This document shows positions 1-9,741 of a stretch of 64,000 nucleotides of DNA, piece after piece. Position numbers and translations under genes: made by a program. Each line of letters opens with the position of its first letter. Position 1 is the first letter of the stretch. Source of the stretch: Brasilonema angustatum HA4187-MV1 (GTDB lineage Bacteria; Cyanobacteriota; Cyanobacteriia; Cyanobacteriales; Nostocaceae); the NCBI GenBank assembly GCA_019359695.1, contig JAHHGV010000023.1, positions 62,001 to 126,000 on the forward strand. Reading direction: 5' to 3'. The notes beneath the pieces are model-generated. The model saw only the letters and a program-made list of their open reading frames with translations. It was not told where the DNA came from and did no database searches.

Positions 1-72
1 AAAAAGGTGTTTCATTCATAGCGTGTGGCGCGCCGTTATAGTGCGCCTGCTAATCACTGATGGCCATTTTTG

Positions 73-921
73 CTATACAGGCGTGATACTAGCTATGACA
101 CCACCCTGTTTGTGAATCCGTTGATATTCTTCCGAAAGCTTCTCGAACGGTACCAAGTAAACCTGATTGCTGCGGCGGAACTTGGAAACTCGGTTAACCG
201 CATTTGCTCGGTAGCCAGTGACTTCGATGCGGTAAACTTTGCCTTCTTCGCTTGCTCCCACACCAAGACGGACACGTGAGCTTACTGGCGGGTTGCGGAA
301 GGTTGATCCTGGTGCAACCACAGGGGTTGGTATTCCACTAATGACTAGTGAGTTGAGTTTCGGAGACTTACCTGCCAAGTCTCCCTTGAGAGAGCTAGTG
401 GAAGCACCCCGCACCAACTGAAAGGTATGGGTAAAGCCAATCATATGGCTTAATGCTTCGGTCTTGTAGCCTCTAATGTAAGGTACCAGGTTTTCACCAA
501 AGGTGTTCTGATATTCGTCACTGTCAAGGTAGGAGTCGATTTCAGCTTCAAAATTACCTGCATCGAGGATGGCACTGTGAGCCTTCATTTCATCGTAACT
601 ATTAGGGGCGCGACCAAGTAAGTGCCGGAAGTTTAGCTCGATAAAACGATAGCGGGGGGTATCACCAAAGCGCGAGAAGTAGAGATCGGACTTTGCTACA
701 GCCCGAACGAACTCACGAACACTGAGTTCACCACGTTTGAATTGTGATTCTGGCACTGTCAGCCGCTCACTTTCCATGACGTACGCATTACCCAGCACTT
801 GCCTGTAAACGGCTTGAATCAGGATTTGTGCTTCTTCTTCAGAGCGACCTGGAACCCACTCAAGTGGAGGGGTTTCGTCAAATAAGCTAACTCCTAAACG
901 TGATGCTGGTCCAAAAGGCAT
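73..921 (-). CDS. cpeC: Phycoerythrin-associated rod linker CpeC
   Basis: A 282-residue rod linker that joins phycoerythrin hexamers in the phycobilisome rod on the thylakoid surface. The N-terminal two thirds is a PBS linker domain (QAVYRQVLGNAYV near residue 37, then FRHLLGRAP and GENLVPYIRGY); the C-terminal 55 residues form a CpcD-like capping domain (KVYRIEVTGYRA to GGVIASITPV). The start MPFGPASRLG is the usual CpeC start and has AGGAGA upstream. In known strains cpeC heads a cpeC-D-E-S-T-R operon, so the rest should lie left of position 73; only 72 bases of that side are visible. The call as a phycoerythrin linker rather than a phycocyanin one rests on remembered similarity to CpeC, and on the pigment genes elsewhere in the window. 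Confidence 0.92.
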   Translation of the reverse strand: MPFGPASRLGVSLFDETPPLEWVPGRSEEEAQILIQAVYRQVLGNAYVMESERLTVPESQFKRGELSVREFVRAVAKSDLYFSRFGDTPRYRFIELNFRHLLGRAPNSYDEMKAHSAILDAGNFEAEIDSYLDSDEYQNTFGENLVPYIRGYKTEALSHMIGFTHTFQLVRGASTSSLKGDLAGKSPKLNSLVISGIPTPVVAPGSTFRNPPVSSRVRLGVGASEEGKVYRIEVTGYRANAVNRVSKFRRSNQVYLVPFEKLSEEYQRIHKQGGVIASITPV

Positions 922-1458
922 TAAGCAAATCTCCTGGTTAACAACATAAGCTGAGAGTAATTATCTCAAAAGATTAAGTAAATTATGAATTGCTCTTTCA
1001 AGCAAGAAATTTAGAGTTTAGAGTTTTTATTAACTCTGGGAGCTAGAAAAACTCTTAACCGTGTGAGTTTTTTAACTTTATACCAAGGTTTGACACCTTG
1101 CACACCCTCAATCTTCATATAACGTTGTAACCAAAAAGATTAAGAATTATTAAGTTTTATTGTATAGATTAGTTACATCAGTTTGACATCACTGAGACAT
1201 CACCAAAATGCAGTAAATTACTGTTGCTGAAAGCCACTATAGGCAACGGTGGAGATCAAGGTTTCTTCAAACTGGGCTATTGTGGCATCCAAGACTTTAG
1301 TCGCCAAGCAGGCGATCGCGCTGACAAAGTCTTAACGTTTCTTAACTCATTTTTCAAGTTTTTTGTTCAACTCCAAAGCTCACCAGTAGCTGCTCTTGTA
1401 GGGGTTGGCCTCCGAATTCAATTCGGGGACCAACCCCTACACCCCTAGTTTTGTCAAT
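922..1458. promoter_or_regulatory. Intergenic region upstream of cpeC
   Basis: No gene is seen in these 537 bases. They must hold the minus-strand cpeC promoter and the 3' end of the ankyrin gene transcript. Positions 1087-1106 contain TTGACACCTTGCACA, of which TTGCACA resembles a half site recalled for light-responsive pigment promoters; a single half site is weak evidence. The stretch from about 960 to 1200 is AT-rich and otherwise unremarkable. Confidence 0.4.
1397..1441. terminator. Perfect 12-bp hairpin downstream of the ankyrin gene
   Basis: TGTAGGGGTTGG at 1397-1408 is exactly complementary to CCAACCCCTACA at 1430-1441, with a 21-base loop that is itself partly self-complementary around GAATTC. 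It sits 18 bases beyond the stop of the minus-strand ankyrin gene, so it could end that transcript. It lacks a clear U-tract on that strand and the TGTAGGGG motif is a common repeat in this genome, so it may be a dispersed palindromic repeat instead. Confidence 0.5.
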
Positions 1459-2163
1459 TCACTCCGTTGCGCCTGCCTGTTGTAAAATTTGAACTGCACT
1501 GACGGGACGAAACGATCGCTTTGCTTCACTTAATGCCGTTGCCCCCCAACGGTTTTTGGGACGAAAGTCCGCGCCATGCTCAAGCAGGAGTTCCATCACC
1601 TCCAAATCTCCCCGTGCTGATGCCATCATTAACGGAGTCCAGTCGCCAATGTTGTGCGTATTCACCGAGGCTCCCCGTGAAATCAGTGCCTTGACAGTAT
1701 AAAACTGTCCATTGTCAACTGCCAAGTACAGCGCCGTATCGCCAATCCTGTTGGTTGCATGTACATCTGCCCCCAAGTCAATCAGACGCAGGATGAGATC
1801 TGTTAGACCAAAGCGAGCAATAGACATCAGCACAGTCTCACTGTAGTGGTTTCTCGGATGGATATCAGCTCCATAATCCAGCAGCGCGTTAACGCTTTCT
1901 GAATACCCACCCTCTGCGGCGTACATCAGGGCAGTATAGTTAGCATTATTTTTTACATTTACATCTGCACCATGAGTCAGTAGGATTTTTACCACATCCG
2001 CATAACCCTCTCCCGCTGCCCACATGAGTAAAGTATTGCTTTCTCCAACTGAGGTGACTCCCCCGGTTGTATTGACATTTGCATTTTGAGCTAACAGATC
2101 TGCCACTGTCGTAGCATCTCCTCGAACAACTGCTCGGATCAATTCATTGTTCAGTGAAGACAT
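1459..2163 (-). CDS. Ankyrin-repeat protein
   Basis: A 234-residue protein built almost entirely of ankyrin repeats, about six units. Examples of the repeat core are NTLLMWAAGEGYADVVKILL, YTALMYAAEGGYSESVNALL, DTALYLAVDNGQFYTVKALI and WTPLMMASARGDLEVMELLL. There is no signal peptide or membrane segment, so it is likely cytoplasmic and a protein-protein interaction scaffold. It lies on the same strand as cpeC, 537 bases upstream of it, so co-transcription is unlikely. Nothing in the sequence names its partner. It could have a role in phycobilisome assembly by position only; that is inference. Confidence 0.85.
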   Translation of the reverse strand: MSSLNNELIRAVVRGDATTVADLLAQNANVNTTGGVTSVGESNTLLMWAAGEGYADVVKILLTHGADVNVKNNANYTALMYAAEGGYSESVNALLDYGADIHPRNHYSETVLMSIARFGLTDLILRLIDLGADVHATNRIGDTALYLAVDNGQFYTVKALISRGASVNTHNIGDWTPLMMASARGDLEVMELLLEHGADFRPKNRWGATALSEAKRSFRPVSAVQILQQAGATE

Positions 2164-2306
2164 AGTTTTCTACCCCCTACACTGACTATAGAACAAACCA
2201 CAAAGCACAGGTTCTTTGTATATCTCAAGGGGACGCTTTCGGAGGAGTGCGGGAGCTTGCGACGCATAGGACACAAACTTGAGACTTGAGAGAGTTGTTG
2301 CGTGAG

Positions 2307-2783
2307 TTAAGCAGTCTTGAGTTCAACTTTAAATACACTATCAACAGGCTTTTGGGCTATAGTCGCTTCCCAGGCGATCGCCTGCAAAAACTCTTCTGTT
2401 GATGGTGTTTCTACAACATCCACTCCCCATTGTCCGGGTTGCAGGGAGCCAGGCGAAGTACTCGTTGGTGGAGTCGTTTTCATTCCTCCCAGTACCAAAA
2501 TTTGTGGGATTGCTTGTTCGGCAGACTGTTGCGACTGACGCTTTTGGGCTAGTATCTGGGCGCAGTGTTTGCCAACCTGCTGCGGTGAAAGTTCATCGAT
2601 GGGAAACAGAATTTCTACGATCCAGTGAGGATTGTCCACTGGCTGACATTTGATATTTTTGTGATCACCGAATCCTTCAATAAAGATGGTGGCAAACTGT
2701 TCTCGATCAAGTTCGGGAACACTGTTGTCTGACACATTAAAGTTATGAGAAAGCAGCATTCGTTGCTGGGGTAAGTCGTTCAT
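2307..2783 (-). CDS. Conserved-looking protein of unknown function
   Basis: A 158-residue soluble protein that I do not recognise. The N-terminal half has regular alternating hydrophobic residues (HWIVEILFPIDELSPQQVGK) typical of a small folded alpha/beta domain. Residues about 95-125 are a low-complexity linker rich in Pro, Thr, Ser and Gly (KTTPPTSTSPGSLQPG), and the C-terminus is again ordered (STEEFLQAIAWEA). It reads in the same direction as the ankyrin gene, 143 bases upstream of it, and the two may share a transcript. No catalytic motif, signal peptide or membrane segment is visible. Confidence 0.6.
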   Translation of the reverse strand: MNDLPQQRMLLSHNFNVSDNSVPELDREQFATIFIEGFGDHKNIKCQPVDNPHWIVEILFPIDELSPQQVGKHCAQILAQKRQSQQSAEQAIPQILVLGGMKTTPPTSTSPGSLQPGQWGVDVVETPSTEEFLQAIAWEATIAQKPVDSVFKVELKTA

Positions 2784-3368
2784 CTTATCAAAGATTGTAG
2801 TTATCGAGACTGATATTTCAATTTATAATTTTTCGGCTATCCTTCATTAACTCTTTCACTTCATTCATCAGGTAAGTTCATACAATAATGTTTTTTCATC
2901 AGCTATTGCGATTCATAAATCGATACTGAATGAAATATTCACTTAACATAAGAAAAAATATTGACACTATTCGCAATTATTTACGTATTTACAAGCTTTT
3001 ACCAATGTAGTATAATTTTTCATAATATTGGCGACGTTTATCAAAAAATAAAAATACCCAATCTTTCTTCAAAAAAGACTCTACAGCAGAAAATTGAGCA
3101 ATTTCATTGTAGTGTAACCGCAGTTTTGACTCCTATTGTTATGATTTCCAGACATAAAATTATTAATTTTTTTGAACTCTATTTATAAAGAATTTTTACA
3201 AAAGTCTCTTTTATTGTTGACTTTTGACAAGTTTTGGTAAATGGAAAATCCAACTCTCCTTTTAAGGGTTAGCGAAAGTACCCACACTACAAAGCGTTGA
3301 GTGTGGGGTTATTGCTTTGCGTCGATACTTGGTCACAAACACAAACTAGATAGCTATGTCTCCCACGG
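2784..3368. other. AT-rich intergenic region with one hairpin
   Basis: There is no supported gene in these 585 bases. Open frames here are AT-rich and lack ribosome binding sites and family features. CCCACACT at 3281-3288 pairs with AGTGTGGG at 3300-3307 (11-base loop), about 60 bases beyond the end of the minus-strand dehydrogenase gene, so it may terminate that transcript although no U-run follows. Confidence 0.5.
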
Positions 3369-4103
3369 TTAGAATGCGCTTGCTGTTGGGCGGACAATCA
3401 CTTCATTGACATCGACATCATCGGGCTGGGACACGGCATACAAGACGGCTCGGGCGATCGCATCCGGGGTCAGTGCGATTTTGCGGAATTCTTTCAAAGC
3501 ACCTTTTGCTGACTCCTCTGTAATATCAGAGCCAAGTTCAGTTTCAACCACACCGGGGGATATTGTTGTCACGCGGATATTTTTCGATTCCTGACGCAGT
3601 CCTTCGGATATTGCCCAAACGGCATATTTTGTCGCGCAATAGACCGCACCGGTGGGTACCACCACATGCGCGCCGATGGACGCGGTATTGATAAACTGCC
3701 CGCCGCCTTGCGCTTCCATAATGGGCAGACCTGCAGCAATGCCGTTGAGCACGCCGTGGATGTTCACGTTAATCATGTTATCCCACTCCTCTACTTTCAG
3801 AGCGTTGATCGGGGACAGGGGCATAACGCCTGCGTTGTTATAGATGACATCGACGCGGCCAAACTTGTCCTTGGCAAAGTGAATGAACGCTTTCATATCC
3901 TCGCGATTGGCGACATCCACGGCTTTGAATTCTGCTGTTCCACCTGATGCGCGAATTTCCTCAACAATCTTTTCTAGTTTTTCAGTGCGCCGTGCGCCTA
4001 GAACAACTTTTGCGTCGTTTTTGGCTAGCAGCTTAGCAGTAGCTTCCCCGATTCCGCTACTAGCTCCGGTGATGACAATGACTTTGTTTTCAACGTTTAA
4101 CAT
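3369..4103 (-). CDS. Short-chain dehydrogenase/reductase (classical SDR)
   Basis: A 244-residue NAD(P)-dependent oxidoreductase of the classical SDR family, acting on an unknown carbonyl or alcohol in the cytoplasm. Visible motifs, numbered from the chosen start: the cofactor loop TGASSGIG at 12-19, NNAG at 89-92, catalytic Ser142, and Tyr155 and Lys159 in YCATK. I start at the internal ATG (4103), five codons inside the longest frame, because GAGGAAAG lies 6 bases upstream of it. It is the last gene of a run of five oxidoreductases on the minus strand and begins 49 bases after the preceding aldo/keto reductase. The substrate cannot be read from sequence. Confidence 0.9.
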   Translation of the reverse strand: MLNVENKVIVITGASSGIGEATAKLLAKNDAKVVLGARRTEKLEKIVEEIRASGGTAEFKAVDVANREDMKAFIHFAKDKFGRVDVIYNNAGVMPLSPINALKVEEWDNMINVNIHGVLNGIAAGLPIMEAQGGGQFINTASIGAHVVVPTGAVYCATKYAVWAISEGLRQESKNIRVTTISPGVVETELGSDITEESAKGALKEFRKIALTPDAIARAVLYAVSQPDDVDVNEVIVRPTASAF

Positions 4104-4152
4104 ATTGACTTTCCTCATTTTTACTAATTTGACCTAGTTCTACCGTCCACCT

Positions 4153-5037
4153 TCAGCGTTTAGCAGTTGCAGCGATCAAGTTCAAATCTGCGAGCATTTG
4201 AGGTGGAAGTTGTAAATCTGCGGCTTTGAGGTTCTCGCGCAGATGGTCAACAGATGACGTTCCGGGAATCAGCAAGATGTTGGGGGAGCGCTGGAGGAGC
4301 CATGCCAGCGCAACCTGCATCGGTGTCGCCTCAACAGCGGATGCAGCAGCTGTGAGCTTGGACGACTGTAGCTGCGTGAACCCACCCAGCGGGAAGAACG
4401 GTACGAAGGCGATGCCCCGCTTTGCAAGTTCGTCGATAAAGGGGTCATCATCACGGTGCGCCAAGTTGTACTGATTCTGGACGCAAACGATATCGGCGAT
4501 CGCTTGAGCCTCTGCAAACTGCCGAGGGGTAATGTTGCTGAGTCCGAGATGCCGGATGAGACCTTGACGCTTCAGGTCAGCGAGCACGGTGAGCGGTTCC
4601 TCAATGGATGCTTCAATCGGTCCGTGAACGCCACCGACTCGGAGGTTGACAACATCCAACACCTCAAGACCGAGGTTACGAAGATTGTCGTGAACGGCGG
4701 CGATGAGTTCCTTCGGTGAGAGGGCGACTGGCCACGACTTATCCTCTGCCCGACGAGCTCCGACCTTTGTGACAATCACCAGCTCCTCGGGATACGGGTG
4801 AAGCGCCTGCCGAATGAGCTGATTGGTGATGTGCGGCCCATAAAAGTCGCTGGTGTCGATGTGATTGATGCCGCTTGCAACTGCCTCGCGGAGAACGGCG
4901 ACGGCGGCGTCAACATCGCGTGGCGGTCCCCATACTCCTGGACCGGCGAGTTGCATGGCACCGTATCCTAGACGCTTCAGAGTGATCGAAGTATTTGGCA
5001 GCGTGAAACTACCGCCAAGATTTGTTTGCTCAGACAT
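4153..5037 (-). CDS. Aldo/keto reductase of the YdbC/PdxI type
   Basis: A 294-residue NADPH-dependent aldo/keto reductase with a TIM-barrel fold. It closely resembles E. coli YdbC (PdxI, described as a pyridoxal reductase): the stretches RLGYGAMQLAGPGVWGPPRD, HIDTSDFYGPH and LLQRSPNILLIPGTSSV follow that family. Asp61, Tyr66 and Lys91 of the catalytic tetrad are present, but the usual active-site His is replaced by Arg133 in VVNLRVGG, as I recall it is in YdbC itself. If the assignment holds it would reduce pyridoxal to pyridoxine in vitamin B6 salvage. It lies inside the oxidoreductase cluster, so an alternative is general aldehyde reduction. Confidence 0.85.
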   Translation of the reverse strand: MSEQTNLGGSFTLPNTSITLKRLGYGAMQLAGPGVWGPPRDVDAAVAVLREAVASGINHIDTSDFYGPHITNQLIRQALHPYPEELVIVTKVGARRAEDKSWPVALSPKELIAAVHDNLRNLGLEVLDVVNLRVGGVHGPIEASIEEPLTVLADLKRQGLIRHLGLSNITPRQFAEAQAIADIVCVQNQYNLAHRDDDPFIDELAKRGIAFVPFFPLGGFTQLQSSKLTAAASAVEATPMQVALAWLLQRSPNILLIPGTSSVDHLRENLKAADLQLPPQMLADLNLIAATAKR

Positions 5038-5183
5038 ATTGCTGTTGCCTCCGGGGTTTTTTAGTTGTTTAAATAAAGCGATGCTGTAGCATTATTGATG
5101 TGAGCGTTTCGAGATTATCGCTTCGTTAAACCGAAAAACTATAAACTTGCCTCAATCCTTCGGTCAAACCAAAGCCTTTGGGA

Positions 5184-6227
5184 TTACTTACGCTCAATCC
5201 GGTCAGCGAGTCCGGCATAAACGAAATTCTTGACCATTTCACTCTCGTAGAAATCGTGCGGAAAACCGAGTTCGATGCGGCTCGCTTCGTCAAGGCGTGT
5301 GAGATGTTCTGTACCGAGTTCGATTTCTAAACTAGCCAAATTATCTTCGAGTTGGGCGATTTTCCGTGTTCCGATAATCGGAATAATCTGATTTTCCTGG
5401 TAGCGCAACCACGCCAGCGCAATCTGCGCCGCCGATTTTCCAGTTTCTTCAGCGACAGCTTTAATCTCGCGGGCAATGCGGTTGCCGCGTTCCGGATCAT
5501 CCATATATCCCTGCATCATTTCGCTGCTGAAACGGGAATCTTTATTCTCCTCTGATTGATTGAGATATTTGCCGGTCAGCACGCCGCCCGCCAGCGGCGA
5601 CCACGCCGTGACTGTCAAACCCAATTCTTTTGCCATCGGCAGCAGCTCGCGCTCCGGCGTACGTTCGAGCAGCGAGTATTCGATTTGCAGCCCGATAAAT
5701 TGCGTCCAGCCGCGCAGCTCCGCTAGAGTGTTCGCCCGCGCCGTCCACCACGCGGGCGCGTCCGAAACGCCGATATATAAAACTTTGCCCGCCCGGACGA
5801 GCGTTTCAAAAGAGTGCATCACTTCTTCAATCGGCGTGAGCTTATCCCAGATGTGCATCCACAGAAGATCAATATAATCGGTGTTCAGGCGTTTGAGACT
5901 GGCTTCGACCGACTGCACCATATTTTTGCGCTGGTTGCCGCCCGCGTTTGGGTCAACGCCGAAATTCAACGCCTGCGTGTATTTGGTTGCCAAAACAATG
6001 CGCTCGCGCTCTTTTTGGATAAATTCGCCGAGCATTTTTTCGCTCGAACCGTTCGTGTAACCGTTCGCCGTGTCAATAAAATTTCCGCCCGCCTCTAAAA
6101 ATGCGTCGAAAATCCGGCGGCTCTCATCTTTTCCCGCGCCCCAGCCCCAGTCCTCGCCGAAGGTCATCGTGCCAAGACAAATTTCCGACACCCGCAATCC
6201 GCTTTTTCCGAGTAATTTGTATTTCAT
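5184..6227 (-). CDS. Aldo/keto reductase
   Basis: A 347-residue aldo/keto reductase. The full catalytic tetrad is visible: Asp52 and Tyr57 in NFIDTANGYTNG, Lys82 in LATKY and His125 in LLWMHIWD. The cofactor-binding end reads IIPIIGTRKIAQLEDNL, which is typical of the family. The local base use is slightly different from neighbours, with runs such as GCGCCCGC, hinting at separate acquisition. It is the middle gene of five minus-strand reductases, with spacings of 146 and 174 bases, so it may or may not share their transcript. The substrate is unknown; aryl aldehydes or sugar-derived carbonyls are plausible from the family. Confidence 0.9.
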   Translation of the reverse strand: MKYKLLGKSGLRVSEICLGTMTFGEDWGWGAGKDESRRIFDAFLEAGGNFIDTANGYTNGSSEKMLGEFIQKERERIVLATKYTQALNFGVDPNAGGNQRKNMVQSVEASLKRLNTDYIDLLWMHIWDKLTPIEEVMHSFETLVRAGKVLYIGVSDAPAWWTARANTLAELRGWTQFIGLQIEYSLLERTPERELLPMAKELGLTVTAWSPLAGGVLTGKYLNQSEENKDSRFSSEMMQGYMDDPERGNRIAREIKAVAEETGKSAAQIALAWLRYQENQIIPIIGTRKIAQLEDNLASLEIELGTEHLTRLDEASRIELGFPHDFYESEMVKNFVYAGLADRIERK

Positions 6228-6401
6228 AGATTTTTTTGCCTCGCTTTTTATTCTTAGGACTTACACAAAAAGTCTCTCAAACTCTTATTCCTCTGTGTTC
6301 TGAAGCGTCCACCGCAAACGAGTGAGGAACATCCACACCGCAAATTCGCTCTCTACGGTTTATTTTTTGCGCTTTTTCATTCTTATTAGAGGTAGAAAGC
6401 T

Positions 6402-7385
<984 letters not shown>

Positions 7386-7466
7386 TAAAGTTCTCCTGAT
7401 TTAACTTGCGATTTTCAGTCTTATCTTGCGGCATAGGTTCTTTGTAGGCTCAATAAGCTAGGGACA

Positions 7467-8282
7467 TTAATCGCCGTCAGCAGCGATCGCCACATCTTCC
7501 CATTCCGCCCAGACCTGCAACCGCCGCTCATAGAGTTGCGGCACCATTTGGGTGGCAAATTCTCCAAGCAGCAGTCGCAACGGCGGGTTCTCGGCATCGA
7601 CGAGCTTGAGGATTGCCAAGCTTGATGCGATCGGATCACCGCTTTTCACACCCGCAGTTCGCTTTGCCCGCGCATCACGCAAACTGTCATAAACTGGAAT
7701 TGGTGCAGCGTGGACTGCCGAACTACCCGACCAATCCGTGCTAAACCCACCCGGCTCGATCAAGGTGACTTTGATGCCCAAGGGCGCAACTTCCTGACTG
7801 AGCGCTTCACTCATGCCTTCGAGTCCCCACTTGCTGGCGTGGTAGAGTCCGAGCAGCGGGAATGCACCAATCCCGCCAATGCTGGAAACCATCAGGATGT
7901 GCCCACTGCCTTGCGCACGCAAGTAGGGCAACGCCGCTTGAGTGAGCCACAGCGCCCCGAACAAATTGGTTTCGATCTGCGCACGTGCTTCGGCTTCGCT
8001 GACTTCTTCGATCGCTCCGAACAAGCCGTAGCCTGCATTATTCACAATCACGTCAAGCTGTCCAAAGTGCTCGTGCGCTGCCTTCACGGCTGCGAAGTCT
8101 GCCGCTCGATCAGTGACATCCAGACAAAGGGGCAAGATCCGATCACCAAAACGCTCCACCAGGTCGTTGAGGCTGTCAAGATTGCGCGCCGTCGCGGCTA
8201 CTTGATCGCCACGTTCCAGCGCCGCCTGAGTCCATACACGACCAAACCCGCGTGAGCCACCCGTAATAAACCATGTTTTCAT
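7467..8282 (-). CDS. Short-chain dehydrogenase/reductase
   Basis: A 271-residue SDR-family oxidoreductase. The cofactor loop TGGSRGFG (7-14), NNAG (81-84), the active-site serine in MVSSIGG and Tyr147/Lys151 in YHASK are visible. The long C-terminal tail (DSLRDARAKRTAGVKSGDP onward) is typical of SDRs annotated as carbonyl or 3-oxoacyl reductases with unknown substrates. It is the first gene of the minus-strand reductase set and is divergent from the AraC regulator at 8465, sharing a 182-base intergenic region with it. Confidence 0.9.
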   Translation of the reverse strand: MKTWFITGGSRGFGRVWTQAALERGDQVAATARNLDSLNDLVERFGDRILPLCLDVTDRAADFAAVKAAHEHFGQLDVIVNNAGYGLFGAIEEVSEAEARAQIETNLFGALWLTQAALPYLRAQGSGHILMVSSIGGIGAFPLLGLYHASKWGLEGMSEALSQEVAPLGIKVTLIEPGGFSTDWSGSSAVHAAPIPVYDSLRDARAKRTAGVKSGDPIASSLAILKLVDAENPPLRLLLGEFATQMVPQLYERRLQVWAEWEDVAIAADGD

Positions 8283-8404
8283 ATGTCCTCGTTGGTAAGA
8301 AAAAACGCCACATTGTTTGGCATGGCTTTCATAATAGCCTTAAAAAAATTGGCTCTAAATACACAAACCTTGCAGATGATTGCCCAATCCTCTCAAGCAA
8401 GGCA

Positions 8405-8432
8405 TTGGCAACGAAGAAATATTTCCTATAAT
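8405..8432 (+). promoter_or_regulatory. Candidate sigma-70 promoter of the AraC gene
   Basis: TTGGCA at 8405-8410 and a consensus TATAAT at 8427-8432 are separated by 16 bases, about 30 bases upstream of the regulator start codon at 8465. The region between the divergent SDR gene and this regulator is only 182 bases, so operator sites for both genes should overlap it. Confidence 0.55.
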
Positions 8433-8464
8433 GGGCACATGGTTAAATCAGTCAAAAATTCAAC

Positions 8465-9382
8465 ATGACGATTGACACACTGAGCCACCAGGCAGCCATC
8501 ACCAAATGTGAAGAACTGGCGGCATTGGTTGCGAGGCACACTGATGGCAAGGGAAACGGTTTCCATACAACTGCGATCGATCCCTTAGCGTTCGCGCGAG
8601 AATGTAATACTTCCAAAGCAATTCACAGTGTCAGCGAACCGCTCCTCGCCATTGTGGTGCAGGGCAAAAAAGAAGTGTTCCTAAATGAGGAAACCTATTG
8701 GTACGGTGTCGCTCAGTATCTAGTTGTTTCGGTTGATTTGCCACTGGGTGGATGTGCGATAAAGGCGACACCCGATCAGCCTTATCTGGGATTTAAACTG
8801 AAGCTAGATCCAGCCCAACTCTGTGACATCATTGCTCAAACGAACCCAGACATCGGTAAGAAAGAATCGGTCAGAGGCTGGTTCATTAGCGATGCCGATC
8901 CACTGTTGATTGATTGCGCCCTCCGGCTGACAAAGCTTTTAGATACACCGCAGGATATCCCGTTTCTAGCACCGATGATCATCCGCGAAATCTATTACCG
9001 TTTACTCATGGGTGAACAAAGTGAAGCGGTTCGTCAGATTGCTACCTCTGGCAGCAACATGCAGCGGATAGCTGAAGTGATCAAACGGCTTAAAGCAGAT
9101 TTTACAAAACCGTTGCGGGTTGAGAATCTAGCAGAGCAAGCGAATATGTCTCCTGCATCGTTCCACCGCCACTTCAAGGCAGTCACCTCGATGAGTCCCC
9201 TGCAATATCAAAAACAATTGAGACTATTGACAGCACGTCAGATTATGCTTGCCGAGAATCTCGATGCGACACAGGCTGCTTATCAGGTTGGATATGAGAG
9301 CACTTCGCAGTTCAGCCGCGAATATGCTCGCATGTTTGGTGCGCCGCCCATCAGGGATATTGAACGGTTACGGGTAGCCTGA
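8465..9382 (+). CDS. AraC-family regulator with AraC_N sensor domain (YqhC-like)
   Basis: A 305-residue transcription regulator. The N-terminal half matches the AraC_N type sensor domain (VSEPLLAIVVQGKKEVFLNE, then LVVSVDLPLGG). The C-terminal third is a double helix-turn-helix AraC DNA-binding domain (LRVENLAEQANMSPASFHRHF and YQVGYESTSQFSREYARMFG). E. coli YqhC has this architecture and activates an alcohol dehydrogenase and an aldo/keto reductase in response to aldehydes. The gene here is divergent from a run of two SDRs and three aldo/keto reductases, so I infer it is their aldehyde-responsive regulator. Confidence 0.9.
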   Translation: MTIDTLSHQAAITKCEELAALVARHTDGKGNGFHTTAIDPLAFARECNTSKAIHSVSEPLLAIVVQGKKEVFLNEETYWYGVAQYLVVSVDLPLGGCAIKATPDQPYLGFKLKLDPAQLCDIIAQTNPDIGKKESVRGWFISDADPLLIDCALRLTKLLDTPQDIPFLAPMIIREIYYRLLMGEQSEAVRQIATSGSNMQRIAEVIKRLKADFTKPLRVENLAEQANMSPASFHRHFKAVTSMSPLQYQKQLRLLTARQIMLAENLDATQAAYQVGYESTSQFSREYARMFGAPPIRDIERLRVA

Positions 9383-9741
9383 GGTAGACTTCTCGCTCAC
9401 ATTATCTCGCTTCGCGAGTGGGTGTAGGGGTGTAGGGGTGTAGGGGTGTAGGGGTGTAGGGGAAAGAAAGAAGGGGTGTAGGGGTGTAGGGGAGCCACTG
9501 CCGTGCGCGGTGAGACCAGTGCTGTAGGAGGGTTTCCCGACCTAGGCATCTGGCGTTAGCGCAGCGAGACCGGAGGTCTTCCCCGAAGGGGTTCCCCGCG
9601 TTGAGGCATGTGGCGTGAGCCAGTACTGTAGGAGGGTTTCCCGACCTAGGTATCTGGCGTGAAAAGAAGAAGGGGTTAGGCGGTACACCGATCCAATTAA
9701 TCCTTACCCTTACACCCTTATACCCTTACACCCCTTCTTTA
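9383..9741. repeat. Repeat-rich intergenic region: GGGGTGTA heptamers and a 35-bp direct repeat
   Basis: No gene is seen. Positions 9420-9493 hold a short tandem repeat of GGGTGTAG units, interrupted once by GGAAAGAAAGAA. A second unit, starting CTGTAGGAGGGTTTCCC and ending ATCTGGCGT, occurs at about 9522-9556 and again at about 9626-9660. Both kinds are like the dispersed repeats of filamentous cyanobacteria. A complementary run (ACCCTTACACCC) follows at about 9705-9735, so a long foldback with the heptamer array is possible. Confidence 0.75.

Noticed and set aside
1087-1106. TTGACACCTTGCACA as a light-regulation (L-box-like) site upstream of cpeC
   Set aside because: Only one half-site-like match, from memory of the motif; not enough for a call.
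2961-3188. A 75-codon plus-strand frame in the AT-rich intergenic region
   Set aside because: Low-complexity AT-rich composition, no ribosome binding site, no recognisable domain.
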